From NCBI GenBank assembly GCA_003342895.1, contig PTFA01000160.1, forward strand, positions 784,849 to 848,848: a stretch of 64,000 nucleotides of DNA. The letters run 5' to 3'. Position numbers and translations under genes: made by a program. This document shows, piece after piece, positions 48,701-64,000 of this stretch. Source of the DNA: Casuarius casuarius. Its lineage: Eukaryota; Chordata; Aves; Casuariiformes; Casuariidae. Positions within the stretch are counted from its first letter, which is position 1; the number at the start of each line of letters is the position of its first letter. The notes beneath the pieces were generated by a model. It was not told the origin of the DNA. It searched no databases and was given only the letters and a program-made list of their open reading frames with translations.

Positions 48701-51254
48701 AAACGCTGTTGTGTCCTGTCTNGGTTCGGTTTGGGTTAAACTGCCGGGATCCTTGTTCCTTCCCTCTGGAGGCAGAGGCTCAAGTACCTCAGCTCTGCGC
48801 TTGCGGTTGCCTCAGTTATTTTCCCCTCACTAATATTTGCGGTGCTGAGGCTGGCTGGAGCTCGGGCCCGCTGGGAAAAGCTGCGCGGGCAGGTCGAGGG
48901 GAGGCTCCAGGCGTTGATCCCTCGTTCCTCTCCCTCCTCCGCGTCCGCGGGCTCTCCTCTTGCAGCGCCTCTGCCGCGGGGTCTGCGCGGGCAGCTCTCG
49001 GGGGGGGACGGGGAACGGCAAACCGGTTACGGGGAAATAAGAATAGTTTGTCATTGTTTTTAAAATCGCAGCTTCTGAATTCCTGGGATACCCTGTTTTC
49101 TAGCGAACGCCTGTGTACGTGAAGCGTCGTCCTGGCTCTCCTCCCTCTGCGTCGCGCTCTGCCCCGCTCCGGCGCGGCGGCGGTCCCTCGGCTCCGCGTG
49201 CTCGCGCGGCCCNGGAGGCGGCAGGGCCGCGGGGAGGGCTCTGCCGCTGCAGCTGCTCTGCCCATTAGCCATGAGATCAATGGGAGCTTAGTGCTGGGGA
49301 ACCTACTCCTCGCGTCTTAGCATCTGGCCGGATAATGGGCTCTTTTCTTGGAGAGTAATTACCCGCAGGCTCCCCTTCGCGAGCTGCAGGACCACTTGTG
49401 TCTGAAGGGCCTCGTGTTCCTGCGCTTAGAGCTTCTCTTAACCTTTCCGAGGTGGAAGCTCGTCAGATCTTACGTAAACCCGGAAAACATGTCCCATGCA
49501 GACAAAGCGGAGGAGATTCGTGTTAGGGTAAGCAGAGGTCCTAAAGAAAGGCTGCGAGATAAAATGTCGAAACGTGAATCTTGGATACGTCTGAGGACGA
49601 GGGAAGGATTACAGGGCTGGAGTCCATGCTGTATCCATGCAGCGTTTGGCAGGAGCTGGAGCTGGAGCTAGGCTGTTGTACACAGATGGAAGAGTAATTA
49701 AGAATAATAAAAGGAAAGAGACTTGGATTTGCTACAGTCTCAGCACATTAATTGTGCTTTGGGGTCCAAATCATAACGGAGTCCTGCTAAAGGGAATCCA
49801 GAAGAGAAACCAAGCCTCTTACTCTGTCCAAAGCTGACCGTTTAAGAGGCCCTCGCCTTTATCTGCTGCCAGGTATTACTTCCAGAGTTTCAGATCTGCC
49901 AAAACCAAATTCTTGTTTGAAATATTTTTAGGGGAAGAAGAAAAACTATAGTGACACTCTTTAAGTACTAGTGGTGGGAAGGCAGAGCATGATGGATTGG
50001 AAGTCTATACCTGAGGGAGCTCCAGAGAGCCTATGGAAAGCAAGCATATAGCCCTGCTTTGCTGCCGGAAATGGAAACATGAGGGTTATTTGGGCTCCTC
50101 TCTCTTCCCAGCAGAGGTATCTGTACCAGTTGGCTAGCATGTGTTATCCGGACTGGTGCTTAGCATTTCGCTGGTCTCGTGCCCAAGGCTCGTGGTGCGT
50201 CGTGCCAGCAAGCTGCGGTCCTGCCTGTGACAGCTTCCATGCAGGCTGAGCATCTCTCCTGGACTGACAAGCAATTACATGGTTAATAGTATCAATGCTA
50301 AATCCTCATCACTCAGCGGCCTGAGGCTTAATGCTTCATTAAGGCAAAGGCATCTAATAGCTCTCTAGGCTGGGAGCTGCCTTTTCTTTAAGGCCAAGTA
50401 GAAGTCGTTTGTCTCGAGGCTGCTTTTGTTCTCCCAGTCCTAGGAGGAGCTGCAAGTCCCTCCAAAACTGAAGAGGATACAGGAAAATGAGTCTGCAGGC
50501 AGAGTTGTGGCTGCCCTGATCGAACCTCGCTAATGCGACGGAGCTGCGCCTGCGTCCGCGGGCTGCCGCTGCCTCCTCGGCGTGACCGCGCTGGTCTGTC
50601 CAGCCCGGGTCCTCGCCCGGAGCTTCCCCGGGGGTATAAACGCGGCTCGCGCAGCGTGGCCCTGCCCCGGGACACCCTCCAGCTTCCAGCACGCGGGGGG
50701 TTTCTGAGCTGGAGGCTGCGTCCGTGCAATCGGGTAATACCCACCCATGGACCAGCCCCTCGAGGCGCGTTGTCCTTCGTGTCCCTGCTGGATCCTCCTC
50801 AGCCTCCCCCGTCCCCTGTAGCAACGAGCTGTACATGGTCCGCGCAGTGCACGAATCTTTGTTTTACATCCGCCTTTTCCTCTCCCATCGGATGTCCCCA
50901 GTTCCCTGTTTATCTCCTTCACTCATCGTTTTGCAGATCTGCCTCATGATATCATCCTGCGGTCATCTCCCCGCGGAGCCCGCGTCCGAGTTTGGCATGT
51001 CCTCATCTGGAAGCCATCGCGCTTCTCGGGCCACCCTGCTCTCCTCCTCCTCGGTTCCTCTGCGGCTCCTTTCGAGCCGCGGAAGCGGGACCCGCGCGCG
51101 GACGGCGCTTTGAGGCGCAGGTGCTCGTGGGTTCACGCGCTTCCGCAGATCTGCTCTGTTCTGCTCTTGATTTCTTTCCTAGTGGTTTCCAACTTTGTCT
51201 TCGCGAGTGAGCTGACATTTTCAGAAAACTATCCGTAATGTCTCCAGCGTTGTG
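48701..51254. other. Intronic sequence, nothing recognised
   Basis: GC-rich until about 49.26 kb, then mixed. About 50240-50360 is AT-richer, with repeated taatgc and attaagg words, and could be a conserved element. The region from 50.8 kb towards the LINE relic may be its decayed 3' end, but similarity is not clear before about 51255. Confidence 0.35.
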
Positions 51255-52720
51255 TCTGAGCAGCAATTCTCTCATTTGAGCCTGCTGTTGTGTATATATA
51301 GTTAACCTTTTTCTCCTGTGCATTACTTTGCATTCATTAACGTTGGATTTCGTCTGCCATTTATAACCAGGAGCTCTGTGTTTTGCAGCGCTTCCACAGC
51401 TCTTCGGTTTGCTTAGCAGTTGCAATCGCAAATGCTTTGGGATCGTTTGAGAGCTTCCATGTCGCTGCTCGCCATGTGCTTTCCAGATCGCTCACGTAGG
51501 TTTTGAGCAGCACGAGTCCCACAGCAGATCCTGTCCCCTGTCGTTGTGCTGATAAATCTTCTTCCACCGTGAAAACAGGAAACAGCCCGAGAACAAACAG
51601 CCCATCTTGAGCTGGTTATGCCTCTGTGAGACGGCCTTTCCCTTCTACTCCAGCTTAATTTTTAAGTGTACTTGATGGAAGGACTTTTTCCACTGGAATA
51701 TCTTGATTTTCATGTTTGTCTTCCTCAAAGAATACTAATAAACTCGAGAGAGGACTTCTGAAAAGTTGCACCATTTTATCTCCTAACGTACAGGATCTGT
51801 CTGCATATATACAAACTTTTGTGCTGTCCCTCGACCGCTGCGCTGGTGCCGACGTCTCTCCTGGTGTTGAGCTCCCAGAATTATGTCGGGAGTCTTTAAG
51901 ACCGACATGTCACTTGTCATTTTGTGTGATAGTTCAGAGCTTCGTATCTCAGTTTTTTTCTCCCCCTAAAGCCCTCTCTATTGACACAGTGATTTGAAAC
52001 ACTTTGTTTTGGGTGTCTCGCCATTAAGAATGACTCTAATGTATAAACATCCTGCGCTGCTTTATAATGAATAGTGATGAAAATAATTTGTTTAGCTTTT
52101 CTGTGGTGCCCTTACTCGCTTAAGTGCTGCTTCTGCCTCTGATTGTTTATAGGGCCTCCAAGGCTCGACCTGGCTTCCTGCTCCTGATGGCTTTGCGAAA
52201 GCTGTTACCCTTAGATTTTATACTGCAAGTTCCTTCGCAAAAATATTTTAGTTTTACTTCAGTGTTTGTATAAACTTTCCAAAAGTTATACTCTCTCTTC
52301 TACTAATTTGGATGTGATTTTAACTTTTTGAAGTACGGTCTTTTATGCTGAAGATCTTGCTTTGCTTTGCTTTTGGCCTATTCAGGCTATATATAGAATT
52401 TAGTAGCTTATGCCCTTGTTTCACGTCTTTGTTTCAAGAGGCTGTATTAGTGGCTATCTCCATGGTTTTTGCAAGCGTTTTACCCTTTTAGCTGTCCCTT
52501 TTCATGTTCCTTCAAGTAGCTTCTTCATTTTTTTTTATGTCGTTCCCCTTTCAAAGCTCCTTTTCCCCCTTGTAATTATCCTGACAGAATAAGAGAAGCT
52601 TTTCTGTAGGCTTCTTGAAAAAGTCTGCTGTGCTCTTTGGGAAAAAGCACTCGGCACTCTCAGCTGAGTCCTCTTTAGTCCGTTCATGTGATTCTTCATC
52701 TAGAACTTCTTCATGTTGTT
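51255..52720 (-). mobile_element. CR1-class (L3-like) LINE relic, reverse transcriptase and upstream part
   Basis: On the minus strand, about 51540 down to 51370 reads GSAVGLVLLKTYVSDLES, then a block with SNDPKAF, then KQTEELWKRCKTQSSW. This follows the CR1 order GSVLGPVLFN.FI.DLE, FADDTKL, and the DC.ELQKDL..LSDW segment. The catalytic FADD box is replaced (LSND), so the enzyme is dead. The stretch tgcattactttgcattc at 51319 is the complement of the aatgcacat segment of the + strand relic at 27 kb, showing the two belong to the same or a close family. Around 51665-51760 and 52160-52185 (cctggcttcctgctcctgat) earlier parts of the element can still be followed. Beyond 52240 similarity is weak. 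Confidence 0.8.
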
Positions 52721-55948
<3,228 letters not shown>

Positions 55949-56041
55949 CCACCTCTAATGGGACTCTGGATGGCCTGGAGAACAGAGAAGGAGGCGTCTG
56001 CCAGACACGCTCCATGAAGATCGTCATGAAAGTGGGGCAGG
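55949..56041 (+). CDS. EFNB1: Ephrin-B1, exon 3 (end of ephrin domain)
   Basis: This 93-nt exon completes the ephrin fold. The acceptor is tctcttccttgcag just before 55949 and the donor gtgagt starts at 56042. Joined to exon 2, the first codon is Ser, giving the sequence STSNGTLDG, which contains an N-glycosylation sequon (Asn at 55957-55959) at the place of the human Asn139 site. Next come [22 protein letters not shown]: the Cys is the fourth conserved ephrin cysteine, and the MKIVMKVGQ strand is the end of the beta-barrel. The exon ends one base into a codon completed in exon 4 (Asp). Length and phase equal human exon 3 (c.407-499). It sits about 400 bp downstream of a CpG-dense block and is separated from exon 2 by an unusually long intron. 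Confidence 0.97.
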
Positions 56042-59000
56042 GTGAGTAATTCGGTGCCCTAGGGTTTCCCATCAGACATAACACTGAAATGTGTTATACT
56101 TCCTTTGGTGCCGTAAAATTCAGCATTGCAGAAATGTGCTGTTCAGCCCTTTTTGGGAAGTTGGCAAAGTGCTGCGGGGACAGAAGGTCTGAAACTCCTG
56201 GAAGGACTGAGTTGGCAGAGCTAAAGACTGACTTTTTGCTTGGTTTTATCCTGGGGCAATGATCAACGGGGAGCAGAAGAGTGAGGAGCTGGTTTTGTTC
56301 CTTGATAAGATTATCAATTTGAATTGNTTTTTTTTTTCAATAATACATGCCAGAAGCCTCTAGCTCACAGCATGCTGTAACATATCATTTCCAGAAGGAT
56401 GCTCCATTTTTCCTCTGTACGTATCAGAGGAATAGAGAAACCCTCCCAAGTCCTCCTGTGTCCAGACATCATTACAGAACTGCTTCTTGCGCTTTCTTTC
56501 CAGTATCTCCAGACTCCTCGTCCTCCCCACCCTTGAAAATGGGAAAATGTGTCCTTCAAAAAATGCTTAATGTCATATTAGGTGTGGCAAAGTGTTTGCT
56601 CACTGCAGTTTCACAACCAGTCGAGGCTCTCGAGCCGGATGCGCTTGCAGGTAGAGCCCTTAGCTGCTCTAATTGCCTAACGAAACGTCCCCATCAGGTT
56701 GGCTTTGCTGCAGGGGAGCGAGGAGGAAAAGCAGTCGGTATGAGGCAGAACTAAGTGGATTTGGAAGTGATCCTCAAGTTGCTTAANGTCTGTGATGCAA
56801 TTTCCAACAACTTCATCTTATGGCAGCCTGTCTCTTCTCTCGCGGATCTGAACCAGGGCCCATACTCTGGCGTGTTGTTGTTGTTTCTGGATCCTCGGGA
56901 AACTGAGGCCCGGCCAACTGCTGCTCNGAGCCAGGAGGGCTTGAGGACTTCCTGAGCTAGTTCAGCAGAACTTCATTTTTAGGATCTTTCCTTTTTGGTC
57001 AATATTTGGGCACGTTTAGTGCCTGAACGTAATAATTGTCAGTTCCACCTTACCTTGTGCTTTATGGGCGAGCTGGAAGCTGGTCGTGTGAGATCAACGG
57101 GCTGTGCAAATCCATAGAAGCCGGAGCAGCTCCGCGTAGACCTCTCCCTTTACGGAGGAAGGTGTTTGCCCTGCTTCCCGTTCGCGGCAGAACGAAGCCG
57201 TGACCGTCTGCGGTCAACGCCCTGGACCAACGCCTCGGCTTTGCCTTCCCTTGAGCTGGTCCAGCACGGGAGCAGTTCCCGCGCCGCGAGAGCCGTAAGC
57301 GGCAACAGCCCCCGGGCTGGGGGGACCNGCCGGTCCTCCGGCGGCAGAAGTGCTCCGAGGGCATCGCCGACGGTGATGCCGTGGCTGCCTGCCCACGTGC
57401 GTGCCGCAGCCTGAGCCCTCGGTGCCTCCCCGGGAGCCGCGGCGGGAGCAGGGCCTCGGTGCCGGGCGATAGCCGCTTCCCCGTTCGGCTTGGCGTGTGC
57501 CGCCGTGGCTTGCTGGAGCCCTCCAGTGCTGCTGGGCAGGGATTTTCCTCTGCTGGAGAGAAGCTCCCCGAAAGCTTCCTTTCCCCGCACTGCGGAGTTC
57601 CTCCCGGCTCCGGTGATGCCACAGGCTCGTGCTGCAGCCGTCTCGCATGCAGAGCTGCTGGTGGCTGCTTTTCATTATTTTGTTTCCACTTTGGGGCCAA
57701 TATTTGCAATAAACAAAAGAGCTGGTGCTNCAGTCTTGGCAGACGCGTTGCCTTTGTGTTCGCTCTGCTGCCCCTGCTGCAAACTTGCTTGGACCCACAC
57801 GTGGGACTTCAGAAAGCNTAAAAAGAGAGGGGGAGCGATTAGGATGGGGAAAAACTGTTTCCNGCAAGTGCTGCAAGGTCTCGGCTTTGCTTTGCACCCC
57901 TGCATGCCTCTCACTCGGCTCCAGGTGCTCCGCTTTCTCCCTTTTGCGGCAGGGCTGAATTGAACTTCATTTCGCTGCTTGCTTCTCGGGTGGGTGCTCG
58001 TTGGGCAGAGACAGCCCTGGGGCCTGTCCCGGAGAGCCGATGGAGAGCGGGAGCTGGGGAGAGGGGCGGGAGGCATGCTGACCCCGTGGGCTTTGCTCGG
58101 CGCCCCGTCCGGGTCTGGCCTGCTCTTGCTCGTGCTTCTTTGAGCCCTATTTGCCCTATTTGCTGCTATTTCGGTAACCCCTGCTGCTGGCTCTTTCCTT
58201 CCCGCGCTGGGTCGCGCTTCCCGGGCCGGGGGATGGAGGAACCGGGCTCCTGGCTGCCACCAGCTCCCTGCACTTGGCGAGTCCCCCGCGGGGTTGCTCC
58301 ACGCTTCATTTTGTAACCGAGTCGCGTCTGGAGAGCGAGGGAGATGTCTGGTCCCTGCGAGCGGGCGCCCGGCGTGTTTGCGAGCATGTGAGCGGCCGTC
58401 GCGGTCGGGGGGAGCCGGGGAAGGAGCCCGCAAGCTGTTTCGGATGTGGTCTGCTCTCCTGTTGGCTGATCCCGGCTAAGGAGACCCGTCTCGTTTGGTG
58501 GCACGTCTTGAAGGAGCTCCTGGCACGGCCGACCACTGAAAACCGAGTGTCCTTGGGTGCTGGACGTGGGCCTGGGGTGCTGCCTTCCCTCTGCGGTGCC
58601 GCGAATCCCACGGCCGAGTTATCCCGGAGGGAAGGATGGGGCTGCGGTGTCGCCTCCCTTTCCGGGGACGGAGCCACCCAAGAGGGCGCAGGCAGCACCG
58701 TCCCTGCCTCTGTCACGTTACTTCATGAGCAGATGGGAGTTTGAACGTCCCGTTTGCCACAGAGTTTGGAAGTTTCTAGATGGCTTGTCCCACTGCTGTG
58801 GTCGCTGTGGCTGGCTCCATCGCTTGCTACCAGCATCATACTGGATTCAGGCGGCTGCTTTGATATTTATGGTCCCGTGCAACTCTGTCGTCATCTAAGA
58901 CTTGTTGCAGGCCATGGTCTGTATCTTCTCGTTCAGTCCCTGCTTGCCCACAGATGAAGAGTCTCGCGTCTTACTCAGGCGTATCATTGCTGACCCTCGC

Positions 59001-59917
59001 AACCCCGCAGCTTGATCCTCCTCGTTTCTGCCCAGGGCCTTTGCGTGGTCCAGACAGCGGTTTGCACCACTGCCTCGGCAGCCCCGCCTCGGTCCCTGTG
59101 CTCCTTCCTCCCTCTCCCTGCCGTCCTTCCGGCTCTGTCCAGGGCTCTTCGTTCGGACGGGCTTTGTGCTTCCCGCTCTGCGCGTTCCTGGCATCGTCCC
59201 GTCGAGCTGGGAAAGAGCAGTGCTTGATAGCTGCACTTCTGTCTAATTGAAATGCNTCCGTTTTTGGCACCACGCTGCAACGCGCTCGCGCTCCCTTTGC
59301 CACGCGCCTCCTGCCCGCAGCCCCTTCCCGCAGCGCTCCGCGGAGCTTTCCTCTGCTCCCCGCGTTTGTTTGGCAGCCTTGGGAATTGGTGCGATTCTCT
59401 GGGCTGCTGCTGCGCAGGTGGTGGCTGGCTTTCCACCGAGGAAGGGCTTAGCCTGCTCTGAGCAGGGTTTTTTCCCCCCCCACCAGTGTGTTCCCACCAG
59501 CATTTGCTGTACGGCAGGCCTGGGGGGTGTAAGACCCTCCGGGAGGTTTTGGATTGAGCTGAGAAACAGCAGTTTGTGTTCTGCTGGTAGACAGCGGTCT
59601 AGACGTGGAATATCGCCCGGCTGGTTTGGAGGGAAGAGCTGCTGTTCAGGACGCTGTCTGGTGGGTCGGGAGCTGCGCGTGATGCCCAGAGCTCCCTTTC
59701 CTCGCCCGGACGCGCNTGTTGCTCCGCGGGGTCCTGGTCTGAGCGGGCAGGACAGCAGCCTTGTGCAAATGCCGATGCTCTGCCCGAAGCCTGGAGGAAA
59801 CAGTGGCTGTAACACTCATGGGGCCTTGGGGGGAATTGTTACTTTTATGGGGGAAAAGCGCTGTTGTTGTCAACTTGGAAGTGAGGTTTCTCATCTGGCC
59901 CTTCTCTTTTTCCCCAG
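56042..59917 (+). other. EFNB1: EFNB1 intron 3
   Basis: The intron is 3,876 bp, gtgagt to ccccag. The first 1.1 kb is AT-richer and contains a T run after an N at 56327. The middle, about 57.2-58.4 kb, is CpG-dense. Nothing coding was recognised. Confidence 0.92.
57180..58440. promoter_or_regulatory. CpG-dense block in intron 3
   Basis: CG density is elevated at about 57180-57480 and 58080-58430. No promoter element or exon is recognised. This may simply reflect the GC-rich surroundings of the gene's 3' half. Confidence 0.3.
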
Positions 59918-60046
59918 ATCCGAACGCGGTGATCCCAGAGCAGCTGACGACGAGTCGGCCCAGCAAGGAGTCCGACAACACGGTGAAAATCGTCACGCAG
60001 AGCCCACGCAGCAAGGTCCCTGCGGTGGAAGAGCCTGGGAAGCCAG
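59918..60046 (+). CDS. EFNB1: Ephrin-B1, exon 4 (extracellular stalk)
   Basis: This 129-nt exon encodes the start of the flexible stalk between the ephrin domain and the membrane. The acceptor is ctttttccccag before 59918; the donor is gtagac at 60047, weaker than the other donors (gtgagt). The first half matches human closely ([22 protein letters not shown]). The second half ([19 protein letters not shown]) is divergent and rich in Pro, Ser and charged residues, as expected of a stalk. The stalk of ephrin-B proteins is the region cut by metalloproteases before gamma-secretase cleavage; no specific site is claimed here. The exon length equals the human one although the sequence of its second half does not, so the exon boundary is conserved while the residues drift. 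It ends one base into a Gly codon finished in exon 5. Confidence 0.96.
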
Positions 60047-61851
<1,805 letters not shown>

Positions 61852-62730
61852 GGAGCAGCCTTGGCACCCGCCGACGCAGGAGCCCGAGAGCGCCGGGCGC
61901 CCCGGGGCAGCCGCCGGGTCTCCCCACCGCGCTGGCTCCGGGAGGGAGGGAGCGGAACGACGCCCGCGGCAAGACGAGGGCAGCGCCAGGGTCTGGCACC
62001 AGATAGCGGATCGCTCGCTCGCACGCTCTCGCTCTGTTTCTCCCCTTTGTATTTAGTTTTGTAGTTCTCAGCTTTTGTAATCCCAAGACTCGAGGGTGAG
62101 CCTTCAGTATCCTCCTCTTCTTCTCCAGACTGCGTCCCGGCTCCGGTCNCGCCGGCCGGGCTGCGGGCGCCGTGCCTTTCCTCGCGCTCTGGACGCCGCC
62201 GGCAGACTCGGAAACTCCACGTCCCCTTTTGCGCTTTGGGATTTCCCTCTGTCACCCTACGTCACCGCGTTAAGCACCCGCGTGTCTGGCGCTGCATCGG
62301 CCGTTGCTTCGGGCCGGGAGGGTCCCGGGCGCCGAGCGAATCCGTGGAGAAGAGCCCTGCTCCGCGNGGAGCCAGCAGCTTTGGCGAGGAGGAGGAGGAT
62401 GCTCTGCCTCGGTGCCAAGCCGCAGACAACTGTGCAGGGAGGAAGCTGGCAAACCCGACTTACTACTACTACTATTATTATTATTATAATTATTTTAATT
62501 TTTTGTAACATTTTTATTTTTGTGAATTCTGGTCCAGAGTCCCACCACTGCCGTCAGGCACCCGCGACTGCCTCCCTCCGCCGTGCCGTCCCGCCGGCCG
62601 CCGCTGGATGCGGGACACAGACTCCCACCTTCTCCCGTTGCTGCCGTTTTAAACCTTTGTGTTCGTAGCTGTCGACTCTTGTTTTAGTCTCTTTATAAAA
62701 AGAAAGAAAGAAAAAAAAGTTATATATACG
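61852..62730 (+). other. EFNB1: EFNB1 3'UTR (end estimated)
   Basis: This is non-coding sequence directly after the ephrin-B1 stop codon. It starts GC-rich, contains a trinucleotide repeat and an AT-rich stretch at 62461-62525, and ends in a U-rich then A-rich stretch around 62680-62720 (tttataaaaagaaagaaag). I see no AATAAA or ATTAAA between the stop and the window end, so the cleavage site is uncertain; 62730 is a guess at where the A-rich tract ends. A longer UTR is possible. Confidence 0.5.
62461..62487. repeat. Trinucleotide microsatellite (TAC)n(TAT)n
   Basis: Four TAC units are followed by five TAT units, then an AT-rich tail. It lies in the EFNB1 3'UTR and is likely length-polymorphic. 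Confidence 0.92.
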
Positions 62731-63599
62731 ATGTCTCAAGCATTCAGTGCGCGAGAGCCCAGGCGCTCGGCCAGCCCCGCGCGGGGCCACCACGTCGTCC
62801 CGCCTGCGGCTCTCCTGGAAGCTCCCGGCGGCGGCGGCGGCCCGGCGGCTCCCCTGCCCTCGCTCCTGCGGACGAGGGCAGAAGAAGAGCGTTTGTGACT
62901 GCGGGGCGCGGGGCAGCTGTACGTACCTTAGCGGCAGGTTTCGTCCCAGAGCCGTCGTCGGGGCAGGGGCTGCAGCGGGCTGGGTCGGGCTCCGGCCCTG
63001 CAGCCTTTCTCCTTGGAAGGAAAACTGGAAAACGGTCGTTTTTGATCCAAGCTTGTGTTGGTGGTGGCCCTTGGCGTTGCTGGAAGCGAGCGCGTGAGCT
63101 GAGCCGCGGGCTCCTCTCCATCCCGGTGGCCCCGCGCGGCGGCAGCCGGCTGAGTCGCGCCGTCTCCGGTGGGGATCCTGCCGGGCCGGGGCCTTGCCAC
63201 CCTCGTGCCCCGGCCGCGAGGGTCGCATGCTGCCTCCTCCGGGCAGGACCGTTCCCGGCTTCCTCCGCTCTCGCCAGCGCCGGGATGAGTGCGGTGAAGC
63301 CTCGGTGGTGCCTGTGGTGTTCCCACGCTGCAGCATCCCCGTGCCGCAGCATCCCTGCGCCACGGCGTTCCCGCGCCNGCGGGCCGGGCAGCAGCCCGCT
63401 CCTTCCTTGCTTTCTTTCCCTTTCAGAATTAGCCACTTTTGCTCGGGGAGGAAGCGNGAGGCCGGAGCGGGCAGGGGCTCGGTGGCGGGGGCACCTCGGC
63501 CCTTCTCCCCGCGCGGCCGGTGCCGGCGCGGTTGCTCGGCTCNGCCGAGGTCAGGAGGTGCCCAAAGAGCGCGAGAGCTCTGCAAAAGTGCCTTGATGA

Positions 63600-63672
63600 G
63601 AGGAGGGCGGGGGGCGGCCCGGGGGCTCGGCGGGACGGGGGCGCGCGGGGCCGCGGCGGGGAGCGGGGAGGC
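63600..63672 (+). other. G-quadruplex-type cluster
   Basis: More than eight runs of three or more G lie within 73 bases, separated by 1-7 bases (gggcggggggcggc, cgggggctcggcggg, acgggggcgcgcgggg). It is a strong match to the standard quadruplex pattern, about 1.75 kb after the EFNB1 stop. Confidence 0.7.
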
Positions 63673-63865
63673 TCGTGCTGCCTTTTCTTTCCTTTTATTT
63701 TTTTCCTTAGAGCAGGATGAAAGAGGAGTTTGGGGGGGAGCAGAGCAGCGCTCCCCATCTCTCCNGCCCCGGCCGACAACGCTGGGGCGAGGATGCTCCC
63801 CCCGGGGCGATGGTTGCTGCTGCCTTAGACGAGCAGAGCCTGAGCCGGGCACCGCGCATCCCTGC

Positions 63866-63902
63866 CGGGTCCGGGGGTCCCGGGGGTCCCTGGGGGTGCT
63901 GG
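63866..63902 (+). other. G-quadruplex-type tandem tract
   Basis: gggtcc-type units repeat about four times (ggggg runs separated by tccc or tccct). It is both a short tandem repeat and a quadruplex-type motif. Confidence 0.6.
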
Positions 63903-64000
63903 GCAGCTCCCCAGGGGTTTTGGGATGGGCTNGGGCACCCGCGGGAGAGGGGCAGCNGCTGCTCGCTGATGGTCTCCAGGAGTCGGGTCGGTCTCGGAGA

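Larger units (their letters stand above)
62731..64000. other. GC-rich 3' flank of EFNB1, no gene seen
   Basis: The sequence after the presumed 3'UTR end is very GC- and CpG-rich. A 432-codon minus-strand open frame spans 62554-63852, but it crosses the EFNB1 3'UTR, contains several undetermined bases and has no recognisable domain, so it is not called. G-quadruplex-type tracts lie at 63600-63672 and 63866-63902. Confidence 0.5.

Noticed and set aside
47569..48833. Overlapping open frames of 308 (-) and 318 (+) codons
   Set aside because: They lie on opposite strands over the same CpG-dense block, both contain Ns, have biased Pro/Arg/Gly composition and lack conserved motifs.
56870..56925. 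gggaaactgaggc, like the 3' part of MIR/L2 repeats
   Set aside because: Only about 13 bases match, and neither the core nor the rest of the tail is recognisable.
62554..63852. 432-codon open frame on the minus strand
   Set aside because: It overlaps the EFNB1 3'UTR antisense, runs through very GC-rich DNA with undetermined bases, is Arg/Pro/Gly-rich and has no recognisable domain. GC-rich DNA has few stop codons, so long spurious frames are expected.

Overview
This window is vertebrate nuclear DNA and contains most of one gene, ephrin-B1 (EFNB1), on the + strand. It looks sauropsid, most likely avian. The protein-coding exons have close-to-human ephrin-B1 sequence, the DNA is GC- and CpG-rich with scattered AT-rich islands, and the only recognisable interspersed repeats are decayed CR1-class LINE fragments, with no Alu, L1 or B-type SINE. 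It is known that the bird counterpart of this human X segment lies on chicken chromosome 4p / zebra finch 4A, an old microchromosome, which would fit the GC richness. The species call is inference. Isolated single-base Ns occur throughout, so small indels in the assembly are possible.

Layout. Positions 1-36834 are interpreted as the 3' part of intron 1. I could not find exon 1 (signal peptide and first residues of the mature protein), and it probably lies upstream of base 1. Exon 2 is 36835-37112, exon 3 is 55949-56041, exon 4 is 59918-60046, and the coding part of exon 5 is 61463-61851. Introns 2, 3 and 4 are 18,836, 3,876 and 1,416 bp. A 3'UTR follows and probably ends near 62.7 kb; the last 1.3 kb is GC-rich flank with G-quadruplex-type tracts. 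All splice sites are GT-AG. The lengths of exons 2, 3 and 4 (278, 93, 129 nt) and all phases equal those of human EFNB1 as I know them.

The joined exons encode the Eph-receptor-binding ephrin domain (exons 2-3), a variable stalk (exons 4-5), one transmembrane helix, and the highly conserved tyrosine-rich cytoplasmic tail ending in a PDZ ligand (exon 5). The product is a membrane-anchored ligand that signals in both directions with EphB receptors.

The introns hold four decayed CR1-class LINE fragments: 12.13-12.31 kb (-), 26.69-27.96 kb (+), 40.29-40.57 kb (-) and 51.26-52.72 kb (-). They are recognisable from reverse-transcriptase motifs when translated. The introns also hold several CpG-dense blocks, short tandem repeats, homopolymer tracts and a few AT-rich blocks with homeodomain-type TAAT motifs that may be conserved regulatory elements. 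No second protein-coding gene, tRNA, rRNA or CRISPR array could be supported. I did not find evidence of an undescribed biological system; the most useful observations concern the large introns, the missing first exon, the shorter stalk and candidate regulatory or cryptic-splice elements.
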